Source: Thomasclavelia sp.
GTDB taxonomy: Bacteria; Bacillota_I; Bacilli_A; Erysipelotrichales; Coprobacillaceae
DNA: 64,000 nt
Assembly (NCBI GenBank): GCA_028749475.1
Contig: JAQVWN010000004.1
Location: forward strand, 62,001-126,000
Reading direction: 5' to 3'
The position numbers and the translations under genes are program-made. Positions 8,944 through 16,410 of the stretch are shown here, in pieces; positions within the stretch are counted from its first letter, which is position 1; each line of letters opens with the position of its first letter. The notes under the pieces were generated by a model that did not search any database, had not been told where the DNA came from, and was given only the letters and a program-made list of their open reading frames with translations.

Positions 8944-9756
8944 CTAAAAGATAGTAAAGATATATCCAAGAACTAAAGCTACTAAATAAGATAAAGCTAG
9001 AATTCTTAAAGAATCTTTCTTATCTTTATTATATGTTATTAAAGCTAATGTTCCAACTCCTGCACTAGTTGTTAGTCCACATAGAAGTGCCCCAAGAGAA
9101 AGTCCACCATTTACATATAATTGAGTTAAGATGACAGATCCAGCACAGTTAGGAATAAATCCTACTAGGCCAGCGACTATTGGTTGAAGATATTTATTAG
9201 CGTCTAAGAAATTACTAAGATTAGTTTCTCCAATTGTATTAATAATAAAAGTTAGAATTAGATTAGTTAAAAGAATAAAGACAAATATTTTAATAGTATG
9301 TTTAAGACCTTCAACTAAGAAATTTCCTTCTTCCAAATCTTCATGAGACATTTGATAGAAGTTATAATCATCATCTTGATGATGATTATAACTATCGACT
9401 AGTAAGCCAGATACTAATCCCGCTACAATCTTGACCCCAATTAAAAGGAGTAATGTTTGATATAACTCAGGATGAATAGCTAAAATAGAAAAGGCTTCAT
9501 CACTAGTAGCTACAAAGACTGAAAGTAAAGTTCCAGTAGTGATAACTCCTACAGAATATAGTCTAGCGGCAATAACTGAAAATCCACATTGAGGAATACA
9601 ACCAACGACACTTCCAATTACTGGTCCTAATTTACCTTGTTTCATTACAGTATTAATTATGTTTTTATGAGATATGTATTCAATTAAGACGCAGGCAATA
9701 AATAGAAAAGGTAGAGTCTTAAGTGAATCCATAATCGGTTCGATATACGTTTCCAT
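8944..9756 (-). CDS. Putative polytopic metal/metalloid exporter (ArsP_2/DUF2899-like)
   Basis: A 270-residue membrane protein of about 8-10 helices in two internally similar halves, each with the signature GxIPxC: GCIPQCGFSVIAARLYSVGVI (about 51) and GFIPNCAGSVILTQLYVNGG (about 197). A hydrophilic His/Asp-rich loop (NHHQDDDYNF, about 123-132) separates them. I relate this to the putative 10TM permeases annotated as arsenic or manganese exporters; substrate is not established. Translation has no Shine-Dalgarno: the extended -10 TGC-TAAAAT ends 8 bases before the ATG, so the mRNA is leaderless or nearly so. SRAP follows with overlapping signals. Confidence 0.7.
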   Translation of the reverse strand: METYIEPIMDSLKTLPFLFIACVLIEYISHKNIINTVMKQGKLGPVIGSVVGCIPQCGFSVIAARLYSVGVITTGTLLSVFVATSDEAFSILAIHPELYQTLLLLIGVKIVAGLVSGLLVDSYNHHQDDDYNFYQMSHEDLEEGNFLVEGLKHTIKIFVFILLTNLILTFIINTIGETNLSNFLDANKYLQPIVAGLVGFIPNCAGSVILTQLYVNGGLSLGALLCGLTTSAGVGTLALITYNKDKKDSLRILALSYLVALVLGYIFTIF

Positions 9757-9773
9757 GTGGCATTATTTTAGCA
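9757..9773 (-). promoter_or_regulatory. Extended -10 promoter next to the permease start
   Basis: On the minus strand TGC-TAAAAT (9773 down to 9765) precedes the ATG at 9756 by 8 bases, leaving room for at most a couple of leader nucleotides and no ribosome-binding site. Confidence 0.55.
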
Positions 9774-9774
9774 C

Positions 9775-9807
9775 AATAAAAAAAGAACTCAATTAATATG
9801 AGTTCTT
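9775..9807 (-). terminator. Terminator of the zinc-ribbon operon
   Basis: Stem AAGAACTCA / TGAGTTCTT with a 7-base loop; minus-strand reading continues into seven T. It overlaps the stop codon of the zinc-ribbon gene. Confidence 0.85.
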
Positions 9808-10447
9808 AGTTCATAATCTTAACGAACATATATATTAGGGAAATAATTCCAAGGATGATTCCAGCAATAGCTAAACCATTTCCTTTTTCATTAGACAATT
9901 TTACAGCATTCATTCCAAGAATAGAAAGGATTAAACCAACTAATCCAAGGATTGGAAAAATAAAAATTGAAACTAGTGATAAAACAAATCCAGCAATGCA
10001 ATAACCATTATATGGTCTTGGCCCTTGATTATAAGGATTAAATCCTGGTTGTTGATTCATATTGTTATATGGATCATAACTTTGATTTTGCTGAGGTTGG
10101 TTATAAGGACTATTCATATTATTACCATATTGATTATAACTAGAACTTGTTTGATTAGGGTATCCATTATCAAAACTATTTGGTTGGTTGTTACCTTGGT
10201 TAGGTTGCCCATAATCAAAATTATTTGGTTGACCATTATTTTGATTAGGTTGACCATAATCAAAACTATTTGATTGACCATTACCTTGACTAGGTTGATT
10301 ATTATCAACATTGGTAGGTTGAGCGTTATTTTGATTCATTTGATTAATATTTACATCGTTATTTACTTCTCTGCTTACAGGTTGACCGCACTTAGGACAA
10401 AATTCAGCGTTATCTGAAATTTGAGCTCCACAATTTTTACAAAACAT
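9806..10447 (-). CDS. Zinc-ribbon protein with Asn/Gln-rich repeat linker and two membrane helices
   Basis: A 213-residue protein. An N-terminal zinc ribbon (CKNCG near residue 3 and CPKCG near 17) is followed by a low-complexity Asn/Gln/Pro/Gly linker (about 30-145). The C-terminal DUF4190-like region has two hydrophobic helices (about 150-180 and 190-212) linked by LSNEKGNGLAIAG. The linker contains three 15-residue tandem repeats (residues 57-101). It likely sits in the membrane with the ribbon in the cytoplasm. CGGAGG precedes the ATG. It is second in an operon with another zinc-ribbon protein, 18 bases apart. Function unknown. Confidence 0.75.
   Translation of the reverse strand: MFCKNCGAQISDNAEFCPKCGQPVSREVNNDVNINQMNQNNAQPTNVDNNQPSQGNGQSNSFDYGQPNQNNGQPNNFDYGQPNQGNNQPNSFDNGYPNQTSSSYNQYGNNMNSPYNQPQQNQSYDPYNNMNQQPGFNPYNQGPRPYNGYCIAGFVLSLVSIFIFPILGLVGLILSILGMNAVKLSNEKGNGLAIAGIILGIISLIYMFVKIMN
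10145..10279 (-). repeat. 45-bp tandem repeat, three copies, inside the zinc-ribbon gene
   Basis: Three consecutive 45-bp units encode GQSNSFDYGQPNQNN, GQPNNFDYGQPNQGN and NQPNSFDNGYPNQTS. The repeat is in frame, so copy-number change would lengthen or shorten the linker without breaking the protein. Confidence 0.85.
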
Positions 10448-10465
10448 ACATTTTCCTCCGTTAAT

Positions 10466-10741
10466 TTATAAATTGAATAAAATAAAGATTAAAACTACAG
10501 CTAATACTACCATAATTATACCAATATTGGTATTTCTAGTAGAATGGTCGTTAGGACCTTCTTTAAACTGAGCGTGGGAACTATATCGATTCATATTATT
10601 GACATCATCATTAATATTTACGTTATAAGAACCATTATCTCGATCTAAATAAGCTTGTTTTTCACTTACTAAGCGATATCCGCATTTATCACAGTATTTA
10701 GCATCATCTTCTAAATGATTTCCACACTTTGGACAATTCAT
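10466..10741 (-). CDS. Small zinc-ribbon protein with C-terminal membrane anchor
   Basis: A 91-residue protein with a zinc ribbon at the very start (CPKCG and CDKCG), a polar linker, and one hydrophobic helix at the C-terminus (about 72-91), so it is tail-anchored. The start chosen is the ATG at 10741: the sequence ATGGAGGAAAAAGTGATG places GGAGG at ideal distance from this second ATG, while an ATG at 10756 overlaps the Shine-Dalgarno itself and has no site of its own. It is first gene of the operon with the Asn/Gln-rich zinc-ribbon protein. Function unknown. Confidence 0.75.
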   Translation of the reverse strand: MNCPKCGNHLEDDAKYCDKCGYRLVSEKQAYLDRDNGSYNVNINDDVNNMNRYSSHAQFKEGPNDHSTRNTNIGIIMVVLAVVLIFILFNL

Positions 10742-10878
10742 CACTTTTTCCTCCATTTATAGGTATATATTACCATATAATTGAATAAAAAAAGTATTGA
10801 AATAGTAAATTATTAATGATATTATACATTAGCACTTACTTTGTAGTGAAAAAACTATAAGGCGGAAGGAGAAAACAT

Positions 10879-11082
10879 ATGAAAAAAGATATACATCCAA
10901 ATTATCATAAATGTAAAGTTATCTGTACATCATGTGGAGCAGAATTTGAAAGTGGTTCAGTATTAGACGAAATCCGTGTTGATACATGTTCAAATTGCCA
11001 CCCATTCTACACTGGTAAACAAAGATTTGCGAGCGCAGATGGTCGTATAGAAAAATTCAATAAGAAATACGGAATTAAATAA
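10879..11082 (+). CDS. rpmE: 50S ribosomal protein L31, zinc-binding (C+) type
   Basis: A ribosomal large-subunit protein of 67 residues. The start [11 protein letters not shown] and the four cysteines (Cys12, Cys16/Cys19 in CTSC, and Cys37/Cys40 in CSNC) identify the zinc-containing form rather than the Cys-less paralogue used under zinc limitation. GCGGAAGGAG is the ribosome-binding site. The gene is monocistronic, with a strong terminator right after. Confidence 0.96.
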   Translation: MKKDIHPNYHKCKVICTSCGAEFESGSVLDEIRVDTCSNCHPFYTGKQRFASADGRIEKFNKKYGIK

Positions 11083-11090
11083 TTCATTGA

Positions 11091-11120
11091 AAGATATCAC
11101 AGTTGTGATATCTTTTTTTT
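11091..11120 (+). terminator. Terminator of rpmE
   Basis: Perfect stem AAGATATCACA / TGTGATATCTT with a GT loop and eight T. Confidence 0.92.
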
Positions 11121-11125
11121 ACTTG

Positions 11126-11134
11126 TGCTATAAT
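11126..11134 (+). promoter_or_regulatory. Promoter (extended -10) of the walJ-rlmH operon
   Basis: TGC-TATAAT immediately after the rpmE terminator. AAGGAG at 11145-11150 then leads to the ATG at 11157. Confidence 0.7.
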
Positions 11135-11156
11135 ATTTTTATCTAAGGAGAATACA

Positions 11157-11897
11157 ATGGAGTATCATGTTTTAGCTAGTGGTTCAAAAGGAAATAGTGT
11201 CTTTATCTATGATAAAGATGAAGGTGTATTAATTGATTGTGGGATTTCTCGCAAACAACTTTTATATAAATTAAGTACATTAGGATTTAAAGAAAGTGAT
11301 ATCGATTATGTCTTTTTAACACATGATCATTATGATCATAATAAATCGATAAGTATCTTTGATGAAGACATTGTCTTTGGTGGCGAAAAGAATGCTAAAG
11401 GAAAGAACGTTTTACTTCCTTATAATAATTATAAATTTGGTCATTTAGACATTACCCCGTTATCTATTAGTCATGATGCTCATACCCCGTTAGCGTTTGT
11501 TATTGAAGGCTATGACGAAACATTATTATATATGACAGATACAGGTTATGTATCCCAAAAGAATCAAGCTTATATTCAAAACTTGGAATATTATATTATT
11601 GAAAGTAATCATGATATTCAAATGTTGATGGATACCAATCGACCAATATTTCTAAAAAATAGAATACTTGGTGATAGTGGCCATTTGGACAATAATTATT
11701 CAGCAGAATTAATGGCTAAAGTAATTGGTGATAAAACCAAAGAAATATGTTTAGCTCATTTGTCGCAACAAGCTAATACAAAAGAAAAAGCCTTAGAGGC
11801 ATATAATAAAGTGTTTAATAAAGAAAATATAAAATTTAATAATATCAAAGTGGCTGATCAAGTTGATATTGTATCTGGAGGAAAACATGAAGATTAA
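11157..11897 (+). CDS. walJ: Metallo-beta-lactamase-fold hydrolase, WalJ/YycJ family
   Basis: A 246-residue MBL-fold protein of the YycJ (WalJ) type, which in Bacillus and relatives accompanies the WalRK cell-wall regulon and has been linked to DNA repair and coordination of division with replication. Signature start LASGSKGNSVFI, metal motif LTHDHYDHN (about 58-66), YMTDTGY (about 126-132) and late Asp/His ligands (GDSGHLDN; CLAHLS). It overlaps rlmH by 11 bases; the walJ...rlmH neighbourhood is conserved in Bacillota, although WalRK and HtrA are not here. Shine-Dalgarno AAGGAG. Confidence 0.88.
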   Translation: MEYHVLASGSKGNSVFIYDKDEGVLIDCGISRKQLLYKLSTLGFKESDIDYVFLTHDHYDHNKSISIFDEDIVFGGEKNAKGKNVLLPYNNYKFGHLDITPLSISHDAHTPLAFVIEGYDETLLYMTDTGYVSQKNQAYIQNLEYYIIESNHDIQMLMDTNRPIFLKNRILGDSGHLDNNYSAELMAKVIGDKTKEICLAHLSQQANTKEKALEAYNKVFNKENIKFNNIKVADQVDIVSGGKHED

Positions 11898-12366
11898 AGT
11901 AGTTGGTGTTGGTAAGATTAAAGAAAGTTATTTAGTTGCTGGTATTGAAGAATATGCTAAAAGATTAAAGAAGTATACTAAATTAGAAATAGTAGAAGTA
12001 CCTGATGAAAGTATTCCTGATAATTGTTCTTTAGCAACAGAAACGATTATTAAATCTAAAGAAGGTAGAAAAGTACTAGATAAAATTAAACAAGATGAAT
12101 ATGTTATTTTATTAGATCTTGAAGGAGAAGAAATTGGTTCTGTTCAATTAGCTGAAAAAATAGCTAAATGTATGATTGATGGTAAAAGTAATATTACATT
12201 TGTGATTGGTGGTTCACTTGGACATGGTTCGGAAGTTATTGATCGAGCTAATTATCGTTTATCTTTTTCTAAGATGACTTTTCCACATCAATTAATGAGA
12301 CTTATTTTAATGGAACAAATTTACCGAGCATTTAAAATAATGAAAAATGAGAAATATCATAAGTAA
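11887..12366 (+). CDS. rlmH: 23S rRNA pseudouridine-1915 N3-methyltransferase RlmH
   Basis: A SPOUT-class methyltransferase that modifies pseudouridine 1915 in helix 69 of 23S rRNA on the assembled ribosome. It has 159 residues, the canonical length. The knot motifs FVIGGSLGHG and FSKMTFPHQLMRLILMEQIYRAFKI (shown in part) with the C-terminal YHK are diagnostic. The start at 11887 is preferred because it has GGAGG 7 bases upstream and begins MKIKVVGVGKIK as in homologues; an ATG at 11863 would add eight atypical residues and lacks a site. It overlaps walJ. Confidence 0.95.
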   Translation: MKIKVVGVGKIKESYLVAGIEEYAKRLKKYTKLEIVEVPDESIPDNCSLATETIIKSKEGRKVLDKIKQDEYVILLDLEGEEIGSVQLAEKIAKCMIDGKSNITFVIGGSLGHGSEVIDRANYRLSFSKMTFPHQLMRLILMEQIYRAFKIMKNEKYHK

Positions 12367-12380
12367 GGGGGAATTATATT

Positions 12381-12677
12381 ATGGAAGTAGCTTTAATAAT
12401 TGCACTATTTATTTCAACAGGATTAGCATTAAATAGTTTAGTGTCTGGAAAGACTAAATGGGCAGGAGCTTTTAATATTATTGATTTATGTTTAATTGTG
12501 GCTGTTGCTTATCAATTTGATCAAATTAAAAATATTATGTGGGTTGTCCTTGCTTGTGCTTTAATAGTCGTTGCTATTTTCTTAATTAGATTTTATATCC
12601 AATCTAAAAAGAAAAAAGATCCTAAAGTAATAGATGGGAAATTAATAGAAAGAGGAAATGATGATGAAAAAAATTAA
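12381..12677 (+). CDS. Small membrane protein of unknown function
   Basis: A 98-residue protein with three hydrophobic segments (about 2-20, 30-47 and 53-71) and a basic, then acidic, hydrophilic tail (about 74-98). I do not recognise a family. AAGGGGGA precedes the ATG. It lies 14 bases after rlmH and overlaps the cyclophilin gene, so it is part of the walJ-rlmH operon and translation is probably coupled to the next gene. Confidence 0.65.
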   Translation: MEVALIIALFISTGLALNSLVSGKTKWAGAFNIIDLCLIVAVAYQFDQIKNIMWVVLACALIVVAIFLIRFYIQSKKKKDPKVIDGKLIERGNDDEKN

Positions 12678-13146
12678 TATTGAAATAGAAATGGAAAATG
12701 GAGATGTAATGAAAGGGGAACTATATCCTGAAGTTGCTCCTATAACTGTTGAAAATTTCTTAAAACTAATTGATGAAGATTTTTATCATGGTTTAGTTTT
12801 CCATAGAATTATCCCTGGATTTATGATTCAAGGTGGAGGACTTGATCGCAGTTATAAAGAACATCCAACAAGTCCTATTAAAGGAGAATTTGCTAGTAAT
12901 GGAGTTGATAATGATTTAAAACATACTAAAGGTGTTTTATCAATGGCTAGAACAATGGTTAAAGATTCAGCTAGTAGTCAATTCTTTATAATGCACGATA
13001 ACGCTCCTCATCTTGATGGAGAATATGCAGCATTTGGTAAAATAGTTGAAGGGCTAGATATTGTAGATAAGATTGCGTATTTAGATACTGATTATAATGA
13101 TTGCCCTCTTCAACCAGTTGTTATTAAAACTATTAGGAGGGTATAA
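12664..13146 (+). CDS. Peptidyl-prolyl cis-trans isomerase, cyclophilin type
   Basis: A cytosolic cyclophilin (no signal peptide), 160 residues, catalysing proline isomerisation during folding. The catalytic core FHRIIPGFMIQGGG, the LSMAR segment and SQFFIMHDNAPHLDGEYAAFGKIVEG are plainly visible. Three ATG codons are in tandem (12658, 12661, 12664); the third is chosen because AGAGGA at 12651-12656 lies 7 bases before it. The start overlaps the end of the upstream membrane-protein gene, so the two are coupled. Which ATG is used changes only one or two residues. Confidence 0.92.
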   Translation: MKKINIEIEMENGDVMKGELYPEVAPITVENFLKLIDEDFYHGLVFHRIIPGFMIQGGGLDRSYKEHPTSPIKGEFASNGVDNDLKHTKGVLSMARTMVKDSASSQFFIMHDNAPHLDGEYAAFGKIVEGLDIVDKIAYLDTDYNDCPLQPVVIKTIRRV

Positions 13147-13148
13147 CT

Positions 13149-13406
13149 ATGTTAAAAATGTTTATTCTAGAAAATTGTCCACATTGTAAATTAGCTAGAA
13201 AATGTTTAAAAGAACTTCAAGAAGAAGATAAGTATAAAGATATAAAGATTGAGATGATTGATGAAGGATTAAATCCTGAAGTTGCTAATCAATATGATTA
13301 CTACTATGTCCCTACATTCTTTAACGATGATAAGAAACTATTTGAAGGGCACATGGAAAAAGAAGATGTAAAGAAAGTGCTAGATGAATATCTAGCAGGT
13401 AAGTAA
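13149..13406 (+). CDS. Thioredoxin/glutaredoxin-like protein
   Basis: An 85-residue minimal thioredoxin-fold protein with a CPHC redox centre (Cys10, Cys13) and the cis-Pro segment VPTFF (about 55-59). It resembles the small glutaredoxin-like proteins of anaerobes, acting in the cytosol as a thiol-disulfide exchanger. It lies 2 bases after the cyclophilin stop and 1 base before the phosphodiesterase start, so it is tightly operonic. Its reductase partner is not visible here. Confidence 0.85.
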   Translation: MLKMFILENCPHCKLARKCLKELQEEDKYKDIKIEMIDEGLNPEVANQYDYYYVPTFFNDDKKLFEGHMEKEDVKKVLDEYLAGK

Positions 13407-13407
13407 A

Positions 13408-13947
13408 ATGAAGTTAATGTTTATATCTGATGTTCATGGTTCATATAAATGGGCTAAACTAGCTATTGATAAATATCATGAAGAAAAACCTGATAAATTA
13501 ATTATACTAGGTGATATCTTATATCATGGCCCTCGTAATGATTTACCAGAAGACTATAATCCTAAAAAGGTTATAGCTCTTTTAAACCCTTTAAAGAAAG
13601 ATATTATTGCAGTTAGAGGTAATTGTGATGCTGAAGTAGATCAAATGGTCTTAGAATTCATGATTACTAGTGATTATTGTACTATGGATGTTGATAACCA
13701 TCATTTTTTTATAACCCATGGTCATTTATTTAATAAGGATAAAATGCCTTTTCTAAATAAAGGTGATATCTTTGTTCATGGACACTTTCATAAACCGATG
13801 ATTGAAAACCAAGATGGAATTATAATTATAAACCCATCATCCATTTCTTTACCCAAAGAAGGAACTAATAGTTATGGTATTTATGAAAACGATACTTTTA
13901 TCATAAAAGACTTTCAAAATAATACGATAAACAGCATTAATTTTTAA
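13408..13947 (+). CDS. yfcE: YfcE-type metallophosphodiesterase
   Basis: A calcineurin-like phosphoesterase of 179 residues, the YfcE/MJ0936 size. Metal motifs in order are ISDVHGS (Asp7, His9), LGDILYHG, RGNCD, THGH and HGHFHKP. These enzymes hydrolyse phosphodiesters with two metal ions; the physiological substrate is unknown for most. It is the last gene of the operon starting at walJ. No clear terminator follows before the GntR promoter. Confidence 0.9.
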   Translation: MKLMFISDVHGSYKWAKLAIDKYHEEKPDKLIILGDILYHGPRNDLPEDYNPKKVIALLNPLKKDIIAVRGNCDAEVDQMVLEFMITSDYCTMDVDNHHFFITHGHLFNKDKMPFLNKGDIFVHGHFHKPMIENQDGIIIINPSSISLPKEGTNSYGIYENDTFIIKDFQNNTINSINF

Positions 13948-13966
13948 ATAATGGTGCAAATATTTT

Positions 13967-13988
13967 AAAAGTATGGTATTTTTATAAT
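13967..13988 (+). promoter_or_regulatory. GntR operator and -10 of the gntR gene
   Basis: AAAAGTATGGTATTTTT (13967-13983) abuts TATAAT (13983-13988). Its sequence equals the reverse complement of the site at 14817-14833 at 16 of 17 positions, which supports autoregulation by the GntR encoded just downstream. Confidence 0.7.
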
Positions 13989-14001
13989 AGGGGTGAGGTA
14001 A

Positions 14002-14715
14002 ATGGTTAAGTATATCGATATAGCTGATGACATACGTTCAAAGATTTATAACAAAAAGTATACTTACGGTCAAAAACTACCTTATGAAACAGCCCTATGT
14101 TTACAATATAAATGTAATAAAGAAACAATGAAGAAGTCTTTAGAGATTTTGGTAAAAGAAGGTTTAATAATTAGAAGGAGAGGAGCCGGTACTTTTGTAA
14201 AGGACTATGATCCTTTAAATGAAGGTATCAAGAGCAATACAAATGCTGCTCTTGGACTTACTAAAAGATTTGAAGGCATTAGTAAAGTAGAAAGTGAAGT
14301 AATAACTTTTGAAGTTATTCCAACTGATGAATTAATAGGTAAAAAGTTGCAAGTGGAAATTGGAAGCTTTGTCTATCATATAATAAGGAGAAGACTGGTT
14401 GATAAGAAACCATATTCAATTGAGATTATATATATGCCTATTTCCTTAGTGACAAACCTTACTTTAGATGATATTCAAAACTCTTTATATGAATATATCG
14501 AAAAGAATCTTAATTTAAAGATTCAAAGTGCTCATCAGACAATTACTAGCGCTATTTCAACTCAACTAGAACAAGACTATTTAAATCTTAAAAAGACTGA
14601 GCCATATATTCAAGTTGAACAAGTAGCTTATCTTTCAAATGGGTCAATCTTTGAATATTCGATTAATCGTTTTGACTTTAAAACTTTTGAGTTTTCAACT
14701 GTAACAGTTAAGTAG
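14002..14715 (+). CDS. GntR-family (HutC subfamily, UTRA) transcriptional regulator
   Basis: A 237-residue one-component regulator. An N-terminal winged helix-turn-helix (about 1-70, with GQKLPYETALCLQYKCNKET and the wing RRRGAGTFV) is followed by a UTRA effector domain (about 85-235), which in this subfamily binds a phosphorylated sugar or similar metabolite. Near-identical 17-bp palindromes lie upstream of this gene and of the PTS permease that follows, so it very likely controls both. GGGGTGAGG precedes the ATG, and a terminator overlaps the stop codon. The effector is probably the 6-phosphate of the sugar carried by the neighbouring EIIC (inference). Confidence 0.88.
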   Translation: MVKYIDIADDIRSKIYNKKYTYGQKLPYETALCLQYKCNKETMKKSLEILVKEGLIIRRRGAGTFVKDYDPLNEGIKSNTNAALGLTKRFEGISKVESEVITFEVIPTDELIGKKLQVEIGSFVYHIIRRRLVDKKPYSIEIIYMPISLVTNLTLDDIQNSLYEYIEKNLNLKIQSAHQTITSAISTQLEQDYLNLKKTEPYIQVEQVAYLSNGSIFEYSINRFDFKTFEFSTVTVK

Positions 14716-14737
14716 ATAAAATTATCTACTTTTTTTT
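14711..14737 (+). terminator. Terminator of gntR
   Basis: Stem AGTAGATAA / TTATCTACT with an AA loop, followed by a T run. It overlaps the stop codon. Confidence 0.9.
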
Positions 14738-14816
14738 ATTTTTTATTTATGAAAGGGTTTTCTTTTAAACTCTATATATATCAAGACTTTTAAAGAAAAA
14801 ACTAACCTTGGAATTT

Positions 14817-14833
14817 AAAAGTACCATACTTTT
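14817..14833 (+). promoter_or_regulatory. GntR operator upstream of the PTS EIIC gene
   Basis: Perfect 17-bp palindrome AAAAGTACCATACTTTT, centred about 58 bases upstream of the predicted transcription start. It matches the site in front of gntR. Confidence 0.75.
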
Positions 14834-14847
14834 AGAACCATAAAGCA

Positions 14848-14876
14848 TTGACTTTTAAACCAATCTTATCTATACT
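14848..14876 (+). promoter_or_regulatory. Sigma-A-type promoter of the PTS EIIC gene
   Basis: TTGACT (14848-14853), 17-bp spacer, TATACT (14871-14876). The operator lies upstream of the -35 rather than over it, compatible with activation or looping. Confidence 0.8.
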
Positions 14877-14914
14877 AATAGTGTCAAGAAATATTTTACT
14901 AGGGAGGAAAAAAT

Positions 14915-16270
14915 ATGGACAAAATGGCGGATGTCCTTGGCCGTGCTGGTGCATGGTGTGGACAAAACAAGTATTTATCTGCTGTTAAAAATGCGTTCCA
15001 AAACTTCATGCCTTTCACAATCGCAGGGGCTGTCGGAGTATTATGGTGTAACGTATTAGTAAACAGTAGCACTGGATTAGGTCTATTCTTCAAACCAATC
15101 ATGGCTTTAGAAGTACTTAACCCAGCATTCTCAGCAGTAAACTTTGCCACAATTAGTTGTATTACAGTTGGGGTAACATTTGGTGTTGGTGAAGAAATTG
15201 GAATTTGGAATTTAGGTCAAGATCAAGCAGGATACATTCCTGGTGTTGTTGCATTAAGTTCTTTATTCGCTGTAACTCAAAGTTCTTTCTCTGATTATGC
15301 ATTAATCACAGGAGCTGGAAAATCTGCAAAAATCGTACTTAGTGATGGAGCAACTACTGCTTTCACTGGATTTAGCGGACAATCATTAGGAGCTACAGGT
15401 TTATTCACTGGTATGATTATTGGTATCTTATCTGTTGAATTATTCTGTGCTTTTAGCAAAATGGATGCATTAAAAATTAAAATGCCTGAAACAGTACCAC
15501 CTGGTGTTGCTCGTGCATTCGAAGTTTTAATTCCTGCAGTTTTCTCAATTACTATTTGTTCTTTAATTGGTTTAGCTTGTTATAATCTTACAGGTTTATA
15601 TTTAAACGATGTAATTAAATCAAGTATTCAAGAACCATTACAAGGTGTTGGATCTTCAATTCCTGGTGTTATGATTATCTATATCGTAATCATGTTATTC
15701 TGGTTAGTTGGTATTCATGGTAACAACATGTTATCAGCTGTTAAAGAATCATTATTCACACCTTTAGCAATTGAAAACCAAGAAAACTATTTAGCTGGTA
15801 AAGAACCTACTAATGTTATTAACATGTGGTTCTTACAAATGACTGGTGAATTTGGTGGATCTGGGGTTACTATTGGTTTAGTAATCGCTATCTTAATCTT
15901 CGGTAAACGTGCTGACAACCGTGCTGTTGCTGGTATCTCTATCGTTCCAGGTATTTTCAACATCAACGAAACAGTTACATTTGGTATCCCAATGGTATTA
16001 AACCCAATCTTAGGTATTCCATTCGTATTCGTACCATGTATTACTATCATCGTTGGTTACATTTTAACTATCATTGGATTCTGTCCAATTGTTAGAATTA
16101 TGGCTCCATGGACTTGTCCACCAATCCTATTCGGATTGATTGCGACTGCTAGCCCAATGGGTGCAATTACTCAAGCTATCTTAATCGTAATTTCTACAGT
16201 TTGTTACTTACCATTCTTAATTGCATATGAAAGATATCAAAATAAGAGTGCTGCTGAAGCTGCAGAATAA
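14915..16270 (+). CDS. PTS sugar transporter EIIC, lactose/cellobiose type
   Basis: A membrane permease subunit of the phosphotransferase system, 451 residues and about 10 helices. It moves a sugar inward while the EIIB partner phosphorylates it. Family marks: MPETVPPGVARAFEVLIPA (about 190-208), the sugar-site GIHGNNML (about 268-275), and NINETVTFGIPMVLNP (about 349-364). No EIIA or EIIB lies next to it, so it must borrow these from elsewhere in the genome. The start has AGGGAGG. It is regulated by the adjacent GntR through a shared operator. The exact sugar is unknown; the family covers beta-glucosides, chitobiose and lactose. Confidence 0.9.
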   Translation: MDKMADVLGRAGAWCGQNKYLSAVKNAFQNFMPFTIAGAVGVLWCNVLVNSSTGLGLFFKPIMALEVLNPAFSAVNFATISCITVGVTFGVGEEIGIWNLGQDQAGYIPGVVALSSLFAVTQSSFSDYALITGAGKSAKIVLSDGATTAFTGFSGQSLGATGLFTGMIIGILSVELFCAFSKMDALKIKMPETVPPGVARAFEVLIPAVFSITICSLIGLACYNLTGLYLNDVIKSSIQEPLQGVGSSIPGVMIIYIVIMLFWLVGIHGNNMLSAVKESLFTPLAIENQENYLAGKEPTNVINMWFLQMTGEFGGSGVTIGLVIAILIFGKRADNRAVAGISIVPGIFNINETVTFGIPMVLNPILGIPFVFVPCITIIVGYILTIIGFCPIVRIMAPWTCPPILFGLIATASPMGAITQAILIVISTVCYLPFLIAYERYQNKSAAEAAE

Positions 16271-16292
16271 TAATTAGCTTAAACTTAATAAT

Positions 16293-16325
16293 AAAGGAGG
16301 CGGCATAGCCGTTTCCTTTTATTTT
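16293..16325 (+). terminator. Terminator of the PTS EIIC gene
   Basis: Stem AAAGGA..CGGC / GCCG..TCCTTT with an ATA loop and a T-rich tail. Confidence 0.85.
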
Positions 16326-16330
16326 AATAG

Positions 16331-16387
16331 TATATGACTACTTTATAATTAATTAATGTTTGTCATATATTATTAAGATGTTATAAT
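16331..16387 (+). promoter_or_regulatory. Inverted repeat and extended -10 upstream of the PH-like membrane protein
   Basis: TATATGAC / GTCATATA (16331-16338 and 16362-16369) form an 8-bp inverted repeat just upstream of TGT-TATAAT (16379-16387). It may be a regulator site; the binder is unknown. Confidence 0.4.
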
Positions 16388-16410
16388 AATTAAGATTTTG
16401 GAGGATATAT

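Noticed and set aside
10145-10279. Possible CRISPR-like repeat array
   Set aside because: The units are directly adjacent with no spacers, only three copies, and they encode an in-frame protein linker.
10025-10311. Open frames on both strands through the Asn/Gln-rich region
   Set aside because: They are shadows of the 45-bp tandem repeat of the real zinc-ribbon gene: low-complexity Ile/Thr/Leu peptides without ribosome-binding sites.
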